Shown here: piece after piece, positions 7,478-7,961 of the stretch
Numbering within the stretch: the first letter of the stretch is position 1
Layout of the letters: the number at the start of each line of letters is the position of its first letter
DNA from: Wolbachia endosymbiont of Mansonella ozzardi
GTDB taxonomy: Bacteria > Pseudomonadota > Alphaproteobacteria > Rickettsiales > Anaplasmataceae
Direction: 5' to 3'
Length of the DNA stretch: 7,961 bases
Assembly (NCBI RefSeq): GCF_020278625.1
Contig: NZ_JADAKK010000006.1
Span: forward strand, 7,368 to 15,328
The notes under the pieces: generated by a model
What the model was told of the DNA's origin: nothing
Databases searched by the model: none
What the model saw: only the letters and a program-made list of their open reading frames with translations
Program-made: the position numbers and the translations under genes

Positions 7478-7961
7478 ATGGATGATGGATACTCTGATTT
7501 AGATAATCCTAGAAAGCAAAAGGAGTTGCTTGAACAGGTTTTACCATCCTTGAGAGAAACATTATGGCTCTGATCATTCTACAGTTGCCAACACACTAGG
7601 AAACTTAGGCATTGTTTATGGTGCTTTAGGGGCCCCTCAGAAAGAAAAGAAGTTGCTTAAACGCGCTTTAGTAATTCAAGAGAAACACTATGATTCTGAT
7701 CATTTTGAAATCGCTATAACATTGACAAACCTCGGTACCACTTATTACGCTTTAAACAATCCCCAGGAAACAAAAGAGTTGCTCGAACGTGCTTTATCTA
7801 TCTTTGAAAACATTAAGGTTCTGACCATTTTAAAGTTGCTACAATACTGGGAAACCTTGACGCCGCTTATGGCGCTTTAGGTAATCCTCAGAGAGAAAAG
7901 GAGCTACTTGAACAAGCTTTACCCATCCTTGAGAAACATTACGGTTCCAATCACTTCCAAG
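7478..7961 (+). repeat. Tandem 126-bp repeats encoding 42-residue TPR units
   Basis: About four copies of a 42-codon unit are visible, each reading roughly LGNPQxEKELLExALxILEKHYGSDHxxVAxTLxNLGxxYxA. Matching GAGAAACA-type anchors fall at 7554, 7680, 7806 and 7931, spaced 126, 126 and 125 bp. The 125 reflects a single-base loss near 7808, where GAGAAACAT has become GAAAACAT and the following Tyr codon has become TAA (7814). Forty-two-residue units of this kind are kinesin-light-chain-like TPRs, used for ligand or protein sensing. An open piece at 7653-7880 is only part of the array. The repeats continue past the window end. Confidence 0.85.

Larger units (their letters stand above)
5385..7961 (+). 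pseudogene. Decayed nuclease-like/NB-ARC/TPR protein (STAND family), cut by window end
   Basis: One gene can be followed across the region by moving between frames whenever the reading collapses. It starts at GTG 5385 (a proposed start; TAG directly precedes it in frame and no Shine-Dalgarno is clear). Inferred frame changes lie near 5445, 5716, 5833 (A8 run), 5975 (A7 run), 6111 (A5), 6311, 6625, 6664, 6700, 6880, 7075, 7256, 7366 (A5), 7472, 7551 and 7808. In-frame stops are at 6162, 6225, 6455, 7010, 7134 and 7814. The restored protein has a nuclease-like domain, an NB-ARC ATPase, a winged-helix-like segment and TPR repeats, described separately. STAND proteins of this layout act as ligand-triggered switches: TPRs sense, the ATPase oligomerises and the N-terminal effector fires. 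Whether this one served in phage defence, in host interaction or otherwise is inference. With about 22 lesions it cannot make the full protein. The 3' end lies beyond the window. Confidence 0.85.

Noticed and set aside
7653..7880. Stand-alone 75-residue TPR protein
   Set aside because: The frame is an internal fragment of the repeat array. It opens on a TTG inside a repeat unit, and its last 22 codons are out of frame with the repeats.

Overview
The window looks like chromosome of an obligate intracellular alphaproteobacterium of the Rickettsiales, most likely Wolbachia. The grounds are a strongly AT-rich composition, short AT-rich intergenic spaces, Rickettsiales-like NrdB and SecA proteins, a palindromic element of the kind scattered through Wolbachia genomes (recognised from memory, no search run), and two heavily decayed accessory genes beside intact housekeeping genes.

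Layout. Positions 1-255 hold no supportable gene but carry a repeat-like palindrome near 141-168. A short lipoprotein gene of the BamE (SmpA/OmlA) type lies on the minus strand at 256-594. It is divergent from nrdB (728-1723, plus), the radical-bearing small subunit of class I ribonucleotide reductase. The 133-bp gap holds a sigma70-like promoter for each direction. Next comes a broken gene for a small multi-pass membrane protein (1845-2478, plus), rebuilt here across three frameshifts and one stop. It ends 4 bp from the end of the convergent secA gene (2483-5143, minus). SecA is complete, with an unusual hydrophobic N-terminal extension of about 18 residues and a well-placed promoter at 5173-5201.

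From about 5385 to the window end lies one long, badly eroded plus-strand gene. Following it through 16 inferred frame changes and 6 in-frame stops restores a three-part protein: an N-terminal nuclease-like domain with a QxK motif, a central NB-ARC-type STAND ATPase (P-loop, TSR and HLPLAL motifs, then a winged-helix-like segment), and C-terminal 42-residue TPR repeats that run off the window. This is the architecture of STAND-type sensors such as bacterial Avs antiviral proteins and of NB-ARC/TPR proteins. It is the most interesting item here, although this copy is dead.

How the genes relate: the intact genes are housekeeping ones (outer-membrane assembly, dNTP synthesis, protein export) and do not form an operon. 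Decay is confined to the two accessory genes. The untouched 2.7-kb secA frame argues that the many frameshifts are real pseudogenisation and not poor sequence quality.
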